A program made the translations under genes and the position numbers. 6,373 nt of DNA from JAEUMW01 sp039807745 (GTDB taxonomy: Bacteria > Pseudomonadota > Gammaproteobacteria > Burkholderiales > JAEUMW01). Under the pieces are notes generated by a model. It did no database searches. It was not told the origin of the DNA and saw only the letters and a program-made list of their open reading frames with translations. The stretch covers positions 1 to 6,373 of the forward strand of contig JBDHRV010000173.1 of the NCBI GenBank assembly GCA_039807745.1. The letters are read 5' to 3'. The number at the start of each line of letters is the position of its first letter. Within the stretch, counting starts at the first letter, position 1. Positions 1 to 6,169 of the stretch are shown here, piece by piece.

Positions 1-260
1 CCGATCGCGACCTTGAGCGGCTCGGCCCAGCGATGGCCGTCGACGGGTGCCACTTCGCTGGCGCCGGTGCGCACCATCAGCTGCGGGCGATCGACGGATT
101 CGGGGACGACGACGGCGCCGATGTAAACGCTAAGCGAGGAATCCGCACTGCCCGCACCACCCGGCACGGCGGCATCGAGCGTATAGAGGCGCGGCGCGTG
201 AGCGCTCCCACACCCGGCCGCCACGAGCACCGCGAGCACCAGCAGCCAGCTGCGCATCAT
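1..260 (-). CDS. pqiC: PqiC-family outer-membrane lipoprotein, N-terminal part (runs off left edge)
   Basis: Partial gene; 86 codons are visible and the 3' end lies outside the window. Translation begins MMRSWLLVLAVLVAAGCGSA, a short hydrophobic signal peptide ending in a lipobox-like AAGC, so Cys17 (counting the first Met) is the predicted lipidated residue. After it come YTLD, then VVVPESVDRPQLMVR at about residues 54-68 and HRWAEPLKVAIG at the edge; these are typical of the PqiC/YmbA (DUF330, ABC-type transport auxiliary lipoprotein) family. In the known system PqiC is an outer-membrane lipoprotein that docks with the periplasm-spanning PqiB. The start codon overlaps the pqiB stop (ATGA), and a second ATG follows immediately, so initiation could use either. 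A GGAGG lies 10 bases before the first ATG. Function is inferred from family and position; the identification is strong. Confidence 0.88.
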   Translation of the reverse strand, partial: MMRSWLLVLAVLVAAGCGSAHAPRLYTLDAAVPGGAGSADSSLSVYIGAVVVPESVDRPQLMVRTGASEVAPVDGHRWAEPLKVAI

Positions 261-1897
261 GGCAGCGCTTCCTCCGTCTTGCCGCGAATCAGTGCCCCCG
301 GTTGGCGCTCGAGCAGATCGGTCAGCGCACGCAGCGAAGCGGCAGCGCGCGCAATTTCGCGCAAGGCTTCGCGCGTCTCCTGCTGCATCGGCGAATCCGC
401 GGCGAGCGTGCGCTCGGCGCTCGCAATGGTGCGGCGCGCTTCGGCGAGCGTCGCTTTGACCTCGGGCGTCAACTCGGCGTCGAGCCGCCTGACCAGGGTG
501 TCGACACCGCCGAGCATCCGATCGAGCGACTGCAGCGACTGCCGCAGGTCGTCCGAGATCTTGTCGTAGGGGATCTTGTCGAGCTTCGTCGCGATGCTGG
601 TAAGGGTGGTCTGCAGCTCCTGGAGACCACCGGAGATGGTCGGCAGCTCGGGCGGCGATTTGTTCCAGTCCACCTGCGCCTTGGCCGCCTTGGGAAAGAA
701 GTCGAGCGCGACGTAGAGCTGGCCGGTGATCAGGTTGCCGGTGCGCAACTGCGCACGAAAGCCGGCAGCAACCATACGGTCGATCTGCGTGTGGATATCG
801 GTCTCCGTTGTTTCCGCGTCCTTTTCCTTTGCTTCCCGCGCGAGTCGCCGCAGCCGCCGCGGAAAGACGCGCAACTCGACCGCCATGACGACCTCCTTGC
901 GACCGGGAGAGAAGTCGACCTCGATCGCGGACACCTCGCCGATGATGATGCCGCGGAAATCCACCGGCGCGCCCACCTCCAGGCCCCGTACGGATTCACG
1001 GAACACGGCCACGTATCGCTGCTCGACCGTATCCTCGCGCTTGAACGCCGCAGCACGGGTGTCGAAGAGTGTGAACGGGGTTCCGGCGTCGGCAGGCTGG
1101 GGCGGTGCCGCGTCGGGCGGCGTGCCGAATGCGATGCCTCCGAGAAGCATGGCGGAGAACGATTCGGTATTGACCTGGAGGCCGCTCGCACTGAGTGCGA
1201 CATCGATGCCGCTCGCCTGCCAGAAGCGCGTGTTCCGCCGCACGAAGCGGTCGTACGGTGCGTTCACGAACACGCGCACGTTGAACCCGCTGCCATCCTC
1301 GTCGAGATCGTACGCGATCACCTCGCCGACTTCGAGCCGGCGGAAATACACCGGCGTGCCGAACGTGATCGAGCCCAGACTGTCGGCCCGCAACTTGTAC
1401 TCGCTGCCTGGCAGGCCGGCGGTGAGCACGGGTGGCGCCTCGAGCCCGATGAAACTGCGCCGCGCGGTCGTGGAGTCACCGTCGTCCATGCCGATGTATG
1501 CCCCGGACAGCAGTGTGCCGATGCCGGAAATGCCGCCGCCCGTGATGCGCGGACGCACCACCCAGAAGCGCGTGTCCTCCACGATGAGGTTCTCGGCCGA
1601 CTTGGCGATGTCGGCGGTCACCACCACGCCGGTGCGGTCGCTGGAGAGCGTGATCGCCGTCACCGTGCCGATCTCGACCTCCTTGAACCGAATCTTCGTC
1701 TTGCCCGCCTCGAGTCCCTCGGCGGAGCGGAAAGTGATCGTGATGGTGGGTCCGTGCTCGAGGATCGCCCGCACGGCGAGCCAGCCGCCGACCGCGATCG
1801 CAATGACCGGCAGCAGCCATACGAGGGGCAGCGAGTGGCGGCGTGGAGGTTCCGCAACGGCTTCGGGCACGTCGGGCAGACCCGGCGACTCAGGCAC
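257..1897 (-). CDS. pqiB: PqiB, membrane-anchored protein with three MCE domains
   Basis: 546 residues, the usual length for PqiB. A short cytoplasmic N-terminus is followed by one transmembrane helix at about residues 23-45. Three MCE (mammalian cell entry) domains follow, at roughly 48-140, 163-257 and 293-402, each recognisable by a repeated core: GLEAGKTKIRFKEVEIG (61-77), GSITFGTPVYFRRLEVGEV (175-193) and GLEVGAPVDFRGIIIGEV (305-322). The C-terminal part, about 425-535, is rich in heptad-like Leu/Ala patterns and is probably the coiled-coil needle. In the characterised family PqiB forms a hexameric periplasmic tunnel thought to carry lipids between inner and outer membranes. Start is GTG at 1897, preceded by a GAGGG six bases upstream, and overlaps the end of the preceding pqiA-like gene by 8 bases, indicating translational coupling. 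Identification is firm; the lipid cargo cannot be read from sequence. Confidence 0.95.
   Translation of the reverse strand: MPESPGLPDVPEAVAEPPRRHSLPLVWLLPVIAIAVGGWLAVRAILEHGPTITITFRSAEGLEAGKTKIRFKEVEIGTVTAITLSSDRTGVVVTADIAKSAENLIVEDTRFWVVRPRITGGGISGIGTLLSGAYIGMDDGDSTTARRSFIGLEAPPVLTAGLPGSEYKLRADSLGSITFGTPVYFRRLEVGEVIAYDLDEDGSGFNVRVFVNAPYDRFVRRNTRFWQASGIDVALSASGLQVNTESFSAMLLGGIAFGTPPDAAPPQPADAGTPFTLFDTRAAAFKREDTVEQRYVAVFRESVRGLEVGAPVDFRGIIIGEVSAIEVDFSPGRKEVVMAVELRVFPRRLRRLAREAKEKDAETTETDIHTQIDRMVAAGFRAQLRTGNLITGQLYVALDFFPKAAKAQVDWNKSPPELPTISGGLQELQTTLTSIATKLDKIPYDKISDDLRQSLQSLDRMLGGVDTLVRRLDAELTPEVKATLAEARRTIASAERTLAADSPMQQETREALREIARAAASLRALTDLLERQPGALIRGKTEEALP
271..275 (-). promoter_or_regulatory. 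Shine-Dalgarno site for pqiC
   Basis: GGAGG on the minus strand, inside the last codons of pqiB, 10 bases before the first ATG of the tandem ATGATG and 13 before the second. It supports initiation of pqiC here, inside the end of pqiB. The spacing is slightly long, favouring the first ATG. Confidence 0.6.
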
Positions 1898-2528
1898 GGC
1901 GCGCCCTCGCTTCGCTCACGGGATCCCAAATGAGGCGCGGGTCGAACGCCATCGCCGCGAACATCGTGGTCACCACGACCGCGCCGAAGGCCACGGCACC
2001 CGTGCCCGCCGTGATCGTCGCGAGCGACTGGAAGTGCACCAGCGTTGCGAGCAGTGCGACGACGTAGACATCCAGCATCGACCACTTGCCGACGAACTCG
2101 ACCGCGCGGTAGAGCTTCGCGCGCTGCATCGGCTGCCACGTCGAGCGCCGCTGCACCGACACCAGCAGGAACGCGAGCGCGATGAGCTTGGCGAGCGGCA
2201 CCACGATGCTCGCGACGAACACGATGACGGCGAGATCCCACGAGCCGGCGTGCCAGAGATACACGATGCCGCTCAGGATGGTGTCGCTCTGCGCGCCGAA
2301 GAGCGATCCGGTGTGCATGATCGGCAGCACGTTCGCGGGCACGTACAGCACCGCCGCGGTGATGAGCAGCGCCCAGGACCGGGCGATGCTGCCCGGCTTG
2401 CGCAAGTGCACGGACGCGCCGCAGCGTGGGCAATGCGCCGCGTGCACGTCACGCCCCAGGCGGCTCACGAGATCGCAGGCGTGACACACCGCGAGACCCG
2501 CGCTCGCGGCGGTCGTTTCCGGTGTCAC
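1890..2528 (-). CDS. pqiA: PqiA-like integral membrane protein, second half-length copy
   Basis: 212 residues, about half of a classical PqiA (around 417 residues, two repeated halves). The N-terminus has a four-cysteine zinc-ribbon-like or rubredoxin-like knuckle: CHAC at 15-18 and CPRC at 33-36. Four hydrophobic segments follow at about 51-71, 97-124, 150-168 and 175-195. The stretch KWSMLDVYVVALL (148-160) is typical of the PqiA family. PqiA is the inner-membrane partner of PqiB in an MCE transport complex. The start is GTG at 2528 and overlaps the previous gene's stop (GTGA); its 3' end overlaps pqiB by 8 bases. With the gene upstream it probably rebuilds a complete two-repeat PqiA from two polypeptides. 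Family assignment is firm; the two-subunit assembly is inference. Confidence 0.9.
   Translation of the reverse strand: MTPETTAASAGLAVCHACDLVSRLGRDVHAAHCPRCGASVHLRKPGSIARSWALLITAAVLYVPANVLPIMHTGSLFGAQSDTILSGIVYLWHAGSWDLAVIVFVASIVVPLAKLIALAFLLVSVQRRSTWQPMQRAKLYRAVEFVGKWSMLDVYVVALLATLVHFQSLATITAGTGAVAFGAVVVTTMFAAMAFDPRLIWDPVSEARARRA
1904..1908 (-). promoter_or_regulatory. Shine-Dalgarno site for pqiB
   Basis: GAGGG on the minus strand, six bases before the GTG at 1897, inside the end of the upstream pqiA-like gene. It supports the GTG start; no in-frame ATG is available near it. Confidence 0.55.
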
Positions 2529-3142
2529 GTGGTGGCGCCCCCGATGCTCGTCAGGCGCGCCCAGATACGATGGGAGTCATAGGAGCGCGCCGCGGCGATG
2601 AACGCGAACATCAGCGCGGCATACGCCCACAGACCCACGCCCGGAACGACGGAGGCCAGGTGCGCGAGCTTCACCAGCGCCACGATGATGCCGAGCATGA
2701 ACACTTCGAGCATCCCCCACGGCGAAGCGGACTGAACCAGACGCGCCAGCGACATGCTGCCGGGTGCGCTGCGGCCGAACCACAGCGGCAGGAGCAGGTA
2801 GAGCATCGCGGCGATGCCGAGCCCAGGCGCCGCGATGGTCGTTCCGACCACCAGCAGCGCGACAACGGTCATGCCCTGGTCGTGCAGTGCACGGGCCGCT
2901 CCGTGCAGGGTCGCCGAGGTTTGTTGCCCGCCGATGTCCAGGCTCACGAGCGGGAACGCGTTGGCGATGAGAAAAAGCGCGGCGGCGGCGAGCAGCCAGG
3001 CGAGGGTGTGGTCGACACCGTGCTTCGGGCGGCGGTAGAGAGTCGCCGCGCAGCGGCGGCAACGCGCGACCCCGCCGGGCGGCAACTCTACCTCCCGCTG
3101 CAGGAGGTCGCATTCATGACAGGCGATCAGGGTGGCGGTCAC
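2525..3142 (-). CDS. pqiA: PqiA-like integral membrane protein, first half-length copy
   Basis: 205 residues, one PqiA repeat unit. The N-terminus carries CHEC at 8-11 and CRRC at 28-31, the paired-cysteine knuckle of PqiA halves. Hydrophobic segments lie at about 46-68, 91-121, 142-163 and 168-186. SPWGMLEVFMLGIIVALVKL (140-159) is the characteristic family stretch. First gene of the pqi operon, 60 bases after fchA. The start is GTG at 3142; an in-frame TAA three codons upstream rules out a longer form, and starting later would lose the first cysteine pair. No good ribosome-binding site is visible; a nested inverted repeat covers the region just before the start codon. Its stop overlaps the next gene by 4 bases. 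It is not a frameshifted full-length PqiA, because each half has its own cysteine knuckle and start. Confidence 0.9.
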   Translation of the reverse strand: MTATLIACHECDLLQREVELPPGGVARCRRCAATLYRRPKHGVDHTLAWLLAAAALFLIANAFPLVSLDIGGQQTSATLHGAARALHDQGMTVVALLVVGTTIAAPGLGIAAMLYLLLPLWFGRSAPGSMSLARLVQSASPWGMLEVFMLGIIVALVKLAHLASVVPGVGLWAYAALMFAFIAAARSYDSHRIWARLTSIGGATT

Positions 3143-3174
3143 GCCCGATTAAAGCGCGAATCGCGCGTCGGGCG
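3142..3174. repeat. Nested inverted repeat between fchA and the pqi operon
   Basis: Outer arms of seven bases (CGCCCGA at 3142-3148, TCGGGCG at 3168-3174) enclose a second perfect inverted pair of six bases (GCGCGA at 3154-3159, TCGCGC at 3161-3166) separated by one base. On the minus strand the inner element is followed by TTTAA, and the last base of the outer arm is the G of the GTG start of the first pqiA gene. It could be an operator, a weak terminator of the serine-cycle transcript, or an RNA fold hiding the pqiA ribosome-binding site. The symmetry is seen directly; function is inference. Confidence 0.45.
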
Positions 3175-3202
3175 CAACCTCGGTATCGAACGATGCGGCC
3201 CG

Positions 3203-3820
3203 CTACAGCTTCGACTTGACGAGCGCGTAGACGGCGGCGCCGTCCTCGCCGCCGGCGTCGATCAGCGCGGCGATCGCCTTGCTCGCACCCTCGGCGAAGG
3301 CCTTGTCCTCGATGCTGGGCACATTGATCCACACATTGAGCGCCGCGCTCTTAAGCCCCGCCTCGGCCGCGGCGACGGCGACTCCGGCATCGCTCACGAC
3401 CTGCAGGCTGCCCTTCTCCGCAGCTTCGCGCGAAAGCGCGATGGCCTCCACGCAGGCGCGGGCGCAGGCGAGCGGGACTTCCGTCGCACGCTTGAGCGCT
3501 TCCTGGATCGCCTGCTTGCGCGCGGCCTTCTCCTCGTCGGTCTGCTTCGGCAGCCCGTATGCCGACATCAGCGTCCTGAAGACCGCCTGGTCGTCTTCCA
3601 TCATCGCGGTCAGGCGCGCGCGCAGAGCCTCGGACTGCTCGCGCAGTGCGCTCATGTCGCCTTCCACCTCGGCGTATTTCGGCTTGCCAAGGGTCAGGTT
3701 GCACACCATCGAAACCAGCGCGGCGCCGGTGGCGCCCATCAGCGCCGCGGCCGCACCGCCGCCGGGGGCCGGCGCATTGCTCGCGAGTGCGTCGAGAAAG
3801 GATTGCAGAGTCTGGCTCAT
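3203..3820 (-). CDS. fchA: methenyltetrahydrofolate cyclohydrolase FchA
   Basis: 205 residues, close to the roughly 208 of the Methylobacterium enzyme. It belongs to the formiminotransferase-cyclodeaminase C-terminal (cyclodeaminase/cyclohydrolase) fold, all-helical and cytosolic. The diagnostic N-terminal stretch is APAPGGGAAAALMGATGAAL (16-35), followed by VSMVCNLTLGKPKY; the Gly-rich loop helps form the folate site in this family. A second conserved region is VVSDAGVAVAAAEAGLKSAALNVWIN, around residues 141-166. It catalyses methenyl-H4F to 10-formyl-H4F, reversibly, next to MtdA in the assimilatory tetrahydrofolate branch. The ATG at 3820 lies 9 bases after the mtdA stop, and its Shine-Dalgarno overlaps that stop, so it is expected to be translationally coupled to mtdA. 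The stop codon is TAG. Pairing with mtdA makes FchA far more likely than a histidine-degradation cyclodeaminase. Confidence 0.95.
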   Translation of the reverse strand: MSQTLQSFLDALASNAPAPGGGAAAALMGATGAALVSMVCNLTLGKPKYAEVEGDMSALREQSEALRARLTAMMEDDQAVFRTLMSAYGLPKQTDEEKAARKQAIQEALKRATEVPLACARACVEAIALSREAAEKGSLQVVSDAGVAVAAAEAGLKSAALNVWINVPSIEDKAFAEGASKAIAALIDAGGEDGAAVYALVKSKL

Positions 3821-3824
3821 GATG

Positions 3825-3831
3825 TCACCTC
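3825..3831 (-). promoter_or_regulatory. Shine-Dalgarno site for fchA, overlapping the mtdA stop
   Basis: GAGGTGA on the minus strand; its final bases share the TGA stop of mtdA, and the fchA ATG follows four bases later. Ribosomes finishing mtdA terminate on the fchA binding site, which favours coupled, balanced synthesis of the two sequential enzymes. Confidence 0.65.
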
Positions 3832-4687
3832 ACGCCATTTCCTTGGCAACGGCATAGATCTCTTCCGCGTCGAAGACGCGGTCGTTGGCCTCGAACAGCT
3901 TGCCGACGCACGCGCGGTGCACCGCGAGCTTGAGCGCGCCGAAACCGATCGCGCCCCACACCACCTTGTCGCCACGCTCCTTGGCCTTGTCGAACATCTC
4001 GACCCCGTCCACGCCGAGCGGCGGCGTCGCGTTCGCGTCGGCGATCAGTTGCAGCGTCGGGTGCTCCTGCCAGTGGCTCTTCTCCAGCAGCTGCGCGCCT
4101 GCCGCACCGGTCGCGAAGCACACGTGCGCGCCCTGCAGCGCCGCCGCGCGGTCCTCGTTGCTCATTGCCTGCACCGGCGTCACTGTCACCCCGAAGCTCT
4201 TCTGAATCTGGTCGCACGAGGCTTGCGCGCGCTCCATCTTGCGCGAAGTGAGCGTAACCGTCGCACCTTCGCGCGCGAGCATCACGGCGGCGCGCATGCC
4301 GACCGGGCCGGTGCCGGCAAGCACCACGGCCTTCTTGCCGGCGAGGCCGCGGTTCTTCGCCATCACCGCAACGCCCGCTGCGGCGGTCGTGTTCGAGCCG
4401 TTGGAGTCGAGCATCACCGATACGCGAAAATCGGCGAAGAATTTCTTCTTCACCGCCTTGAACAGCGTCTCGCCTTTCGCCATGTTGCTGCCGCCGACGA
4501 AGATCGCGGTGAACCGCTTATCCTTCGGCGCGCGGGTGAAGATCGCGCCATCGGTAATCCAGTGCACGTTGTCGGGATCGATGTTGGGGTAGGTCACCAC
4601 GTGATCGGCGCCGCCGTCGTAGGCAACCACCGTATCGAAGGTGGCGGGAATCGGATCGGGATCGATCTGCAGGAGTAGCTTCTTCAT
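3830..4687 (-). CDS. mtdA: NADP-dependent methylene-tetrahydrofolate/tetrahydromethanopterin dehydrogenase MtdA
   Basis: 285 residues, near the 288 of Methylobacterium MtdA, and very similar to it along its whole length as I recall that sequence. Landmarks are VVAYDGGADHVVTYPN (20-35), AIFVGGSNMAKGE (61-73), FRVSVMLDSNGSNTTAAAGVAV (87-108), the dinucleotide-binding loop LAGTGPVGM (123-131), TSRK at 147-150 where the 2'-phosphate of NADP would be expected, and the C-terminus FDAEEIYAVAKEMA. It is a cytosolic enzyme oxidising or reducing methylene/methenyl pterin with NADP(H); in serine-cycle methylotrophs it supplies methylene-H4F for serine synthesis. MtdA-type enzymes are unrelated in use to the general FolD. 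The ATG at 4687 has no convincing ribosome-binding site and lies 95 bases after sgaA, with a strong hairpin between. Downstream it is coupled to fchA. Confidence 0.96.
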   Translation of the reverse strand: MKKLLLQIDPDPIPATFDTVVAYDGGADHVVTYPNIDPDNVHWITDGAIFTRAPKDKRFTAIFVGGSNMAKGETLFKAVKKKFFADFRVSVMLDSNGSNTTAAAGVAVMAKNRGLAGKKAVVLAGTGPVGMRAAVMLAREGATVTLTSRKMERAQASCDQIQKSFGVTVTPVQAMSNEDRAAALQGAHVCFATGAAGAQLLEKSHWQEHPTLQLIADANATPPLGVDGVEMFDKAKERGDKVVWGAIGFGALKLAVHRACVGKLFEANDRVFDAEEIYAVAKEMA

Positions 4688-4738
4688 GTGCGCGTCCAGT
4701 CGTGAAAGTGAAGCTGACGGAGAGGTTCGGCCGAAGCA

Positions 4739-4768
4739 ACGCCGCCGAGCAGTGGAACTCGGCGGCGT
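4739..4768 (-). terminator. Stem-loop after sgaA, candidate terminator or processing site
   Basis: Perfect 11-base inverted repeat (ACGCCGCCGAG at 4739-4749, CTCGGCGGCGT at 4758-4768) with an 8-base loop, starting 14 bases after the sgaA stop. The stem is mostly G-C and should be very stable. On the minus strand it is followed by TGCTTCGG rather than a run of T, so it is not a textbook intrinsic terminator. It could partly terminate, protect the sgaA mRNA 3' end, or set different levels for sgaA and mtdA. A 10-base palindrome, TTCGGCCGAA, lies just downstream at 4726-4735. Confidence 0.5.
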
Positions 4769-4782
4769 GAGCTGTCTCTCGC

Positions 4783-6036
4783 TTATTGTCCTTCGAGCGA
4801 GCCCGCCGAGTGCGACGCGTAGACCACTTCCTGGCGACTCACGCGCTTCTTCGGCACCGGGTCGGTACGGCGCCAGTATTCCTGCGCGGCGGCCACACCG
4901 CTGCCGGGTTCGATGTCGATACCGACGTCACGCATCGCCATCTCGGCGCCACCCAAGGCGCCGAGCAGCATCAGCTCGTTCAGATCGCCGAGGTGGCCGA
5001 TGCGGAACACCTTGCCCGCGACCTTCGAAAGGCCCGCACCCAGCGCCAGATTGTAACGACGGAACGCGACGTCGATCACGTGCGCGCCGTTGATACCTTC
5101 GGGGACGACGATTGCGCTCACCGTGTCCGACCACCATTTCGGCTCCTTCGCGCACAGCCGCAACCCCCAACCGTTGATGACCGCTTCGCGCACCCCCTGG
5201 GCGAGACGGTTGTGCCGCGCAAAGATGTCTTCGAGTCCCTCCTCGAAAATGATGTTGAGCGATTCGCGCAGACCGTAGAGCAGCGGCAGCGCCGGCGTGT
5301 AGGGGAAGTAGCCGGAGGGGTTGCTCTTGATCATGTCGTCGAGATCGAAGTAGCAGCGCTTCATCTGCGCGCTGGCGCGTGCGTCGAGCGCCTTCTGGCT
5401 CGTGGCGAGGATGGCGAGTCCGGCCGGCAGCATCAAACCTTTCTGCGAACCGCTCACGACGCAGTCGGCCCGCCACTCGTCCATGCGGAAATCGATGCTG
5501 GCGAGCGAGCTCACCGTGTCGACGAAGAGCAGCGCCGGGTGCTTCGCTGCGTCCATCGCCTTGCGCACGGCCTCGATGTCGCTCGTCACACCGGTCGCGG
5601 TCTCGTTGTGGCAGACGATGACCGCCTTGATCTTGTTCCCCTTGTCCGCGCGCAGCTTGGATTCCACAACGTCGGGCGGCACGCCCTCGCCCCACTCGAC
5701 GTCGACGACGTCCGGCTCGAGCCCCAGGCGCTCCGCCATGTCGGCCCACAGATGACTGAACTGCCCGAAGCGGAACGTCAGAACCTTGTCGCCCGGCGAG
5801 AGGGTGTTGGTGATCGCGGCTTCCCACGCGCCGGTGCCGGACGACGGGAAGATGAAGACCTGCCCGGTCTCGGTCTTGAAGACCTTTTTCAGGTCTTCGA
5901 ACAGGCTCTTGGTGAGGTCCGGAAAGCGGGAGGAGCGGTGGTCCTCCATGGCTACCATCATCGCGCGCTGGACGCGGTCCGGTACGTTGGTTGGTCCGGG
6001 AACGAAGAGGAAGTTGCGTCCGGGTATGCGGTTCAT
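4783..6036 (-). CDS. sgaA: serine-glyoxylate aminotransferase
   Basis: 417 residues from the chosen start. It is a PLP-dependent class V aminotransferase (aspartate aminotransferase fold type I), cytosolic. The N-terminus GRNFLFVPGPTNVPDRV (6-22), FPSSGTGAWEAA (63-74, cofactor phosphate/ring region), CHNETATGV (142-150), FVDTVSSLAS (171-180, Asp173 for the pyridine nitrogen) and SGSQKGLMLPAG (195-206, Lys199 as the Schiff-base lysine) are all present. It converts serine plus glyoxylate to hydroxypyruvate plus glycine. Neighbouring glyA, mtdA and fchA favour this role over alanine-glyoxylate aminotransferase. An in-frame ATG exists at 6051, but a GGAGG overlaps it and sits 8 bases before the ATG at 6036, which is therefore the likely start; 6051 would add MEAND. 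The C-terminus is about 15 residues longer than the roughly 402-residue Methylobacterium enzyme. Confidence 0.94.
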   Translation of the reverse strand: MNRIPGRNFLFVPGPTNVPDRVQRAMMVAMEDHRSSRFPDLTKSLFEDLKKVFKTETGQVFIFPSSGTGAWEAAITNTLSPGDKVLTFRFGQFSHLWADMAERLGLEPDVVDVEWGEGVPPDVVESKLRADKGNKIKAVIVCHNETATGVTSDIEAVRKAMDAAKHPALLFVDTVSSLASIDFRMDEWRADCVVSGSQKGLMLPAGLAILATSQKALDARASAQMKRCYFDLDDMIKSNPSGYFPYTPALPLLYGLRESLNIIFEEGLEDIFARHNRLAQGVREAVINGWGLRLCAKEPKWWSDTVSAIVVPEGINGAHVIDVAFRRYNLALGAGLSKVAGKVFRIGHLGDLNELMLLGALGGAEMAMRDVGIDIEPGSGVAAAQEYWRRTDPVPKKRVSRQEVVYASHSAGSLEGQ

Positions 6037-6044
6037 GTCGTTTG

Positions 6045-6049
6045 CCTCC
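6045..6049 (-). promoter_or_regulatory. Shine-Dalgarno site deciding the sgaA start
   Basis: GGAGG on the minus strand with ideal 8-base spacing to the ATG at 6036. It overlaps an alternative upstream ATG at 6051, which has no comparable site of its own, so it argues for the shorter protein beginning MNRIPGRNF. Confidence 0.75.
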
Positions 6050-6077
6050 ATCCGAATGGTCTATTTGCTTCTGGAAA

Positions 6078-6112
6078 GCAGGTCACACGCGGTGCATGGC
6101 CGCGTGGCCTGC
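6078..6112 (-). terminator. Stem-loop in the glyA-sgaA gap, candidate terminator or leader element
   Basis: Interrupted inverted repeat: inner arms CACGCGG (6086-6092) and CCGCGTG (6100-6106) with a 7-base loop, extended by outer arms GCAGG (6078-6082) and CCTGC (6108-6112) across a 3-by-1 internal loop. On the minus strand the stem is followed by TTTCC, a short T stretch. It lies 41 bases before the sgaA start, so it may end the glyA message, attenuate readthrough into sgaA, or shape an sgaA leader. The pairing is seen directly; the function is inferred. Confidence 0.4.
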
Positions 6113-6136
6113 GTCTTGAGGGTCGTCGAGCATCGG

Positions 6137-6162
6137 CGTCCGGTGCGCGCCACCACCGGACG
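6137..6162 (-). terminator. Stem-loop directly after glyA
   Basis: Perfect 9-base inverted repeat (CGTCCGGTG at 6137-6145, CACCGGACG at 6154-6162) with an 8-base loop, beginning 7 bases after the glyA stop. No T run follows on the minus strand. The position suits a 3'-end-protecting or weak terminator hairpin, and it resembles the hairpin after sgaA in loop length and placement. No convincing sigma-70 promoter was seen in the 133-base gap between glyA and sgaA. Confidence 0.4.
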
Positions 6163-6169
6163 AAGGTGC

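Noticed and set aside
302..1933. Long plus-strand open frame opposite pqiB (543 codons)
   Set aside because: It is antisense to a clearly conserved MCE protein. The translation is Arg/His/Asp/Gly-rich with no domain or membrane pattern, as expected from codon periodicity on the opposite strand of high-GC genes.
726..2582. Plus-strand open frame of 618 codons opposite pqiB and the second pqiA half
   Set aside because: Ser/Arg/Thr-rich translation without domains, crossing two real gene boundaries on the other strand.
1890..3142. The two pqiA halves as a frameshifted single gene
   Set aside because: Each half has its own complete cysteine knuckle, four membrane segments and start codon, and both are full length for a single PqiA repeat, so two intact genes explain the data better.
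2426..4678. Plus-strand open frame of 750 codons opposite pqiA, fchA and mtdA
   Set aside because: It spans several real genes and the intergenic gap, its translation is low-complexity Arg/His/Gly-rich, and no family is recognisable. It is a high-GC shadow.
6037..6051. Start of sgaA at the upstream ATG (6051)
   Set aside because: The best Shine-Dalgarno (GGAGG at 6045-6049) overlaps this ATG and is correctly spaced for the ATG at 6036 instead.
6053..6110. Possible sigma-70 promoter for sgaA (TGTGAC with AAATAG about 15 bases later)
   Set aside because: The -10 candidate matches only about two of six consensus bases and the spacing is short, so there is no real support.
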